From the NCBI GenBank assembly GCA_021780935.1, contig JAJXXT010000063.1:1-20455 (forward strand): a DNA stretch of 20,455 nucleotides, read 5' to 3'. The position numbers were made by a program, and so were the translations under genes. Within the stretch, counting starts at the first letter, position 1, and each line of letters opens with the position of its first letter. Below are positions 18,892 through 20,455 of the stretch, in pieces. This stretch comes from Pseudomonadota bacterium (GTDB taxonomy: Bacteria > Pseudomonadota > Alphaproteobacteria > Acetobacterales > Acetobacteraceae). The notes under the pieces were generated by a model, which made no database searches, had not been told where the DNA came from, and saw nothing but the letters and a program-made list of their open reading frames with translations.

Positions 18892-20075
18892 GCGAGACCG
18901 CCCTCGCCCGGCGCCGCAGCTCCGCGGTCGCGATCGCCGGGGTCGCCGCCTTCCTCAACCTCTACGCCCCGCAGGCGATCCTGCCCGCGCTGGCCGATAC
19001 GTTCCACATCCCCCTGCTGCGCACCGGCCTCACCGTCACCGCGCCGCTGCTCGCAGTCGCCGCCCTCGCGCCCTTCGTCGGCGCGATCTCCGACCGGATC
19101 GGGCGCAAGCGCCTGATCACCGGCGCGATCCTGTTCATGCTGCTGCCCACGCTCGGCATCGCCGCCGCGCCCAGCTTCGCCGTGCTGCTGGCGCTGCGCT
19201 TCGCCCAGGGCCTCGCGGTGCCGTTCATCGTCACCGTCACCGTCGCCTATATCGGCGACGAATGCCCGGGGCCGGAGGCGATCCGCGCCGCGGGCAGCTA
19301 CTCGATCGGCTCGATCCTCGGCGGCTTCTCCGGTCGCTTCGTCGCCGGCATCGGTGCCGATCTCGGCGGCTGGCGGATGGCCTTCGTCGCCATTGCCACC
19401 CTGACCTTCGCCACCTGGCTCTGGATCGTCACCCGCCTGCCGGCGGAGCAGCGCTTCGTGCCGACCACCGGCGGCATCCGCGCCAGCTTCACGGCCTATG
19501 GCGAGCACCTCACCAACCCGCGCCTGCTCGCGACCTGCGGCATCGGCTTCGGCATGCTGTTCATCAACGTCGCCGTCTTCACCTTCGTCAATTTCTACCT
19601 GGCCGCGCCGCCGCTCGGCCTGTCGCCGGCGGCCCTCGCCTTCGTCTTCGTCACCTATCTCGTCGGCGCCGCCACCACCTCGCTGTTCACCCGCTTCGCC
19701 GTCCGCTTCGGCCGCCGCCCGGCCCTGATGCTGGTGCTCGCCACCGCGGCGACCGGCCTCGCCATCACCCTGCTCCCGGGCCTCGTGGCGGCGATCGCGG
19801 GGCTCGCCGTGTTCGTCGCCGGCATCATGTCCGTGCAGGCGCTTTCCATGGGCTTCATCGGCGACATCGTGCCGCACGCGCGCTCCAGCGCCGTCGGGCT
19901 CTACGTGACCCTGTTCTATATCGGCGGCAGCCTCGGCGGCATCGCCCCGGCCTGGGCCTGGCGGGCGGCGCGCTGGCACGGCGTCGTGCTGCTGCTGCTC
20001 GCCGTCCTCGCCGCGATGGCCGGCCTCGGCGCCCGTTTCTGGCGCGCCGGCCGGGCGCACGGGCGCTTCACCTGA
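18888..20075 (+). CDS. MFS transporter (YnfM/arabinose-efflux-like)
   Basis: A 395-residue major-facilitator protein with about twelve hydrophobic segments, probably a proton-coupled exporter in the inner membrane. The conserved loop 2-3 motif GAISDRIGRKRL is at 65-76, and a related basic loop RFAVRFGRRP appears in the second half, as expected from the two-fold repeat. The start is TTG at 18888 inside the glycosyltransferase stop (TTGA). No in-frame ATG lies near the N-terminus, and the first helix (VAIAGVAAFLNLYAPQAILPAL) begins around residue 14. The overlap implies cotranscription with GtrA and GT2, although a drug-exporter-like protein has no obvious part in glycosylation. The substrate cannot be inferred. 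Confidence 0.93.
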   Translation: MSETALARRRSSAVAIAGVAAFLNLYAPQAILPALADTFHIPLLRTGLTVTAPLLAVAALAPFVGAISDRIGRKRLITGAILFMLLPTLGIAAAPSFAVLLALRFAQGLAVPFIVTVTVAYIGDECPGPEAIRAAGSYSIGSILGGFSGRFVAGIGADLGGWRMAFVAIATLTFATWLWIVTRLPAEQRFVPTTGGIRASFTAYGEHLTNPRLLATCGIGFGMLFINVAVFTFVNFYLAAPPLGLSPAALAFVFVTYLVGAATTSLFTRFAVRFGRRPALMLVLATAATGLAITLLPGLVAAIAGLAVFVAGIMSVQALSMGFIGDIVPHARSSAVGLYVTLFYIGGSLGGIAPAWAWRAARWHGVVLLLLAVLAAMAGLGARFWRAGRAHGRFT

Positions 20076-20135
20076 TGCTAACGATTCGCGCGCAACACTG
20101 GACGCGTTCCACCCCAAGCGACGCGAGCCCGGAAA

Positions 20136-20455
20136 TTGCACCCCTCCTTCCACCGCAGCGCTCCCCTCGGCGAGACGAACCTGCCCGATCGTCTCGCCGA
20201 GACCGCGGTCATCGCCGCATGGCTCGCGGTTCCGCTGTTCGCGCTGCTCGCCGGCGGGCGGCTCGCGGCCCCGCTGCACGCGGCCGGCATCGCCACCCTG
20301 ATGACACTGGCACTGCGCTTCTGGCGCGCCGCCCGGCGCGGCCAGGCGCTCGACGAGATCCAGCACCGCCTCGCCGCCTACCTCGACCAGCCCATGCTGC
20401 GGCCGGTCGCGGTCCCTGACCAGCCCCGCCGCGGTCACCGCAGCGCCAGGCGCGA
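20136..20455 (+). CDS. Hypothetical small membrane protein (runs off the right edge)
   Basis: An open frame from a TTG at 20136 to the window end (106 codons, no stop reached). Third positions are almost all G or C, as in the real genes. It encodes a short polar N-terminus, then a hydrophobic stretch (VIAAWLAVPLFALLAGG), a second one (APLHAAGIATLMTLALRFW), and an amphipathic tail ALDEIQHRLAAYLDQPML. The frame is closed by TAA at 20079. The only other early start is an ATG at 20301, beyond most of the hydrophobic part. The ribosome site before the TTG is weak. I do not recognise a family. An opposite-strand frame covers the same bases but looks like an artefact of GC bias. Confidence 0.4.
   Translation, partial: MHPSFHRSAPLGETNLPDRLAETAVIAAWLAVPLFALLAGGRLAAPLHAAGIATLMTLALRFWRAARRGQALDEIQHRLAAYLDQPMLRPVAVPDQPRRGHRSARR

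Noticed and set aside
18840..20438. 532-codon open frame on the minus strand opposite the MFS gene
   Set aside because: It is a low-complexity Gly/Glu/Asp/Arg product, whereas the plus strand encodes a full MFS transporter with family motifs.

Overview
The window reads as a very GC-rich stretch of an alphaproteobacterial-type chromosome. Codon third positions are strongly G/C, and the gene families (peptide-type ABC importers, a CoxSLM-type molybdenum hydroxylase, RraA/racemase/D-amino-acid dehydrogenase genes) fit a metabolically versatile soil or water member of Rhodospirillales, Acetobacteraceae or Hyphomicrobiales. The order-level guess is inference only. I see no rRNA, tRNA, CRISPR array, transposase, phage gene or transcription-regulator gene. 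Coding density is high and no gene-free stretch exceeds 300 bases. The longest is the 294-base divergent gap at 17169-17462.

Layout from the left. Positions 1-3651 (minus strand) hold an RraA-family aldolase-like gene, a MATE exporter and two peptide/nickel-type ABC ATPases, the second cut by the window edge. A 71-base divergent gap with a 12-base palindrome separates these from an Asp/Glu-racemase-family gene (plus), which meets a DadA-like FAD oxidoreductase (minus) tail to tail with overlapping ends. Only 29 bases from the DadA start, a NIPSNAP gene and a zinc-less MDR oxidoreductase run on the plus strand. Positions 7212-11562 (minus) hold OsmC and the three subunits of a form-II CO-dehydrogenase-like molybdenum hydroxylase, in transcription order small, large, medium, then OsmC. 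Positions 11732-17168 (minus) hold a complete five-gene peptide-type ABC importer: Tat-exported binding protein, two permeases, two ATPases. From 17463 to the right edge (plus) come GtrA, a GT2 glycosyltransferase, an MFS transporter and an incomplete small membrane-protein ORF.

A working reading is a catabolic neighbourhood. The ABC importer would bring in a small amide, peptide or heterocyclic compound. The molybdenum hydroxylase would oxidise it. The RraA, racemase, DadA, NIPSNAP and MDR enzymes would handle acid or amino-acid intermediates. MATE and MFS would export solutes, and OsmC could deal with peroxide from the oxidases. The substrate cannot be read from sequence. The GtrA-GT2 pair looks like a separate envelope-glycosylation function.

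A recurrent feature is four-base stop/start overlap of NTGA type with non-ATG starts: CTGA for MATE, TTGA for the DppC-like permease and the MFS gene, GTGA for the right-hand DppF-like ATPase, and GTGA as an option for the right-hand DppD-like ATPase. The MATE case is the oddest, because no ATG, GTG or TTG is available at a sensible place.
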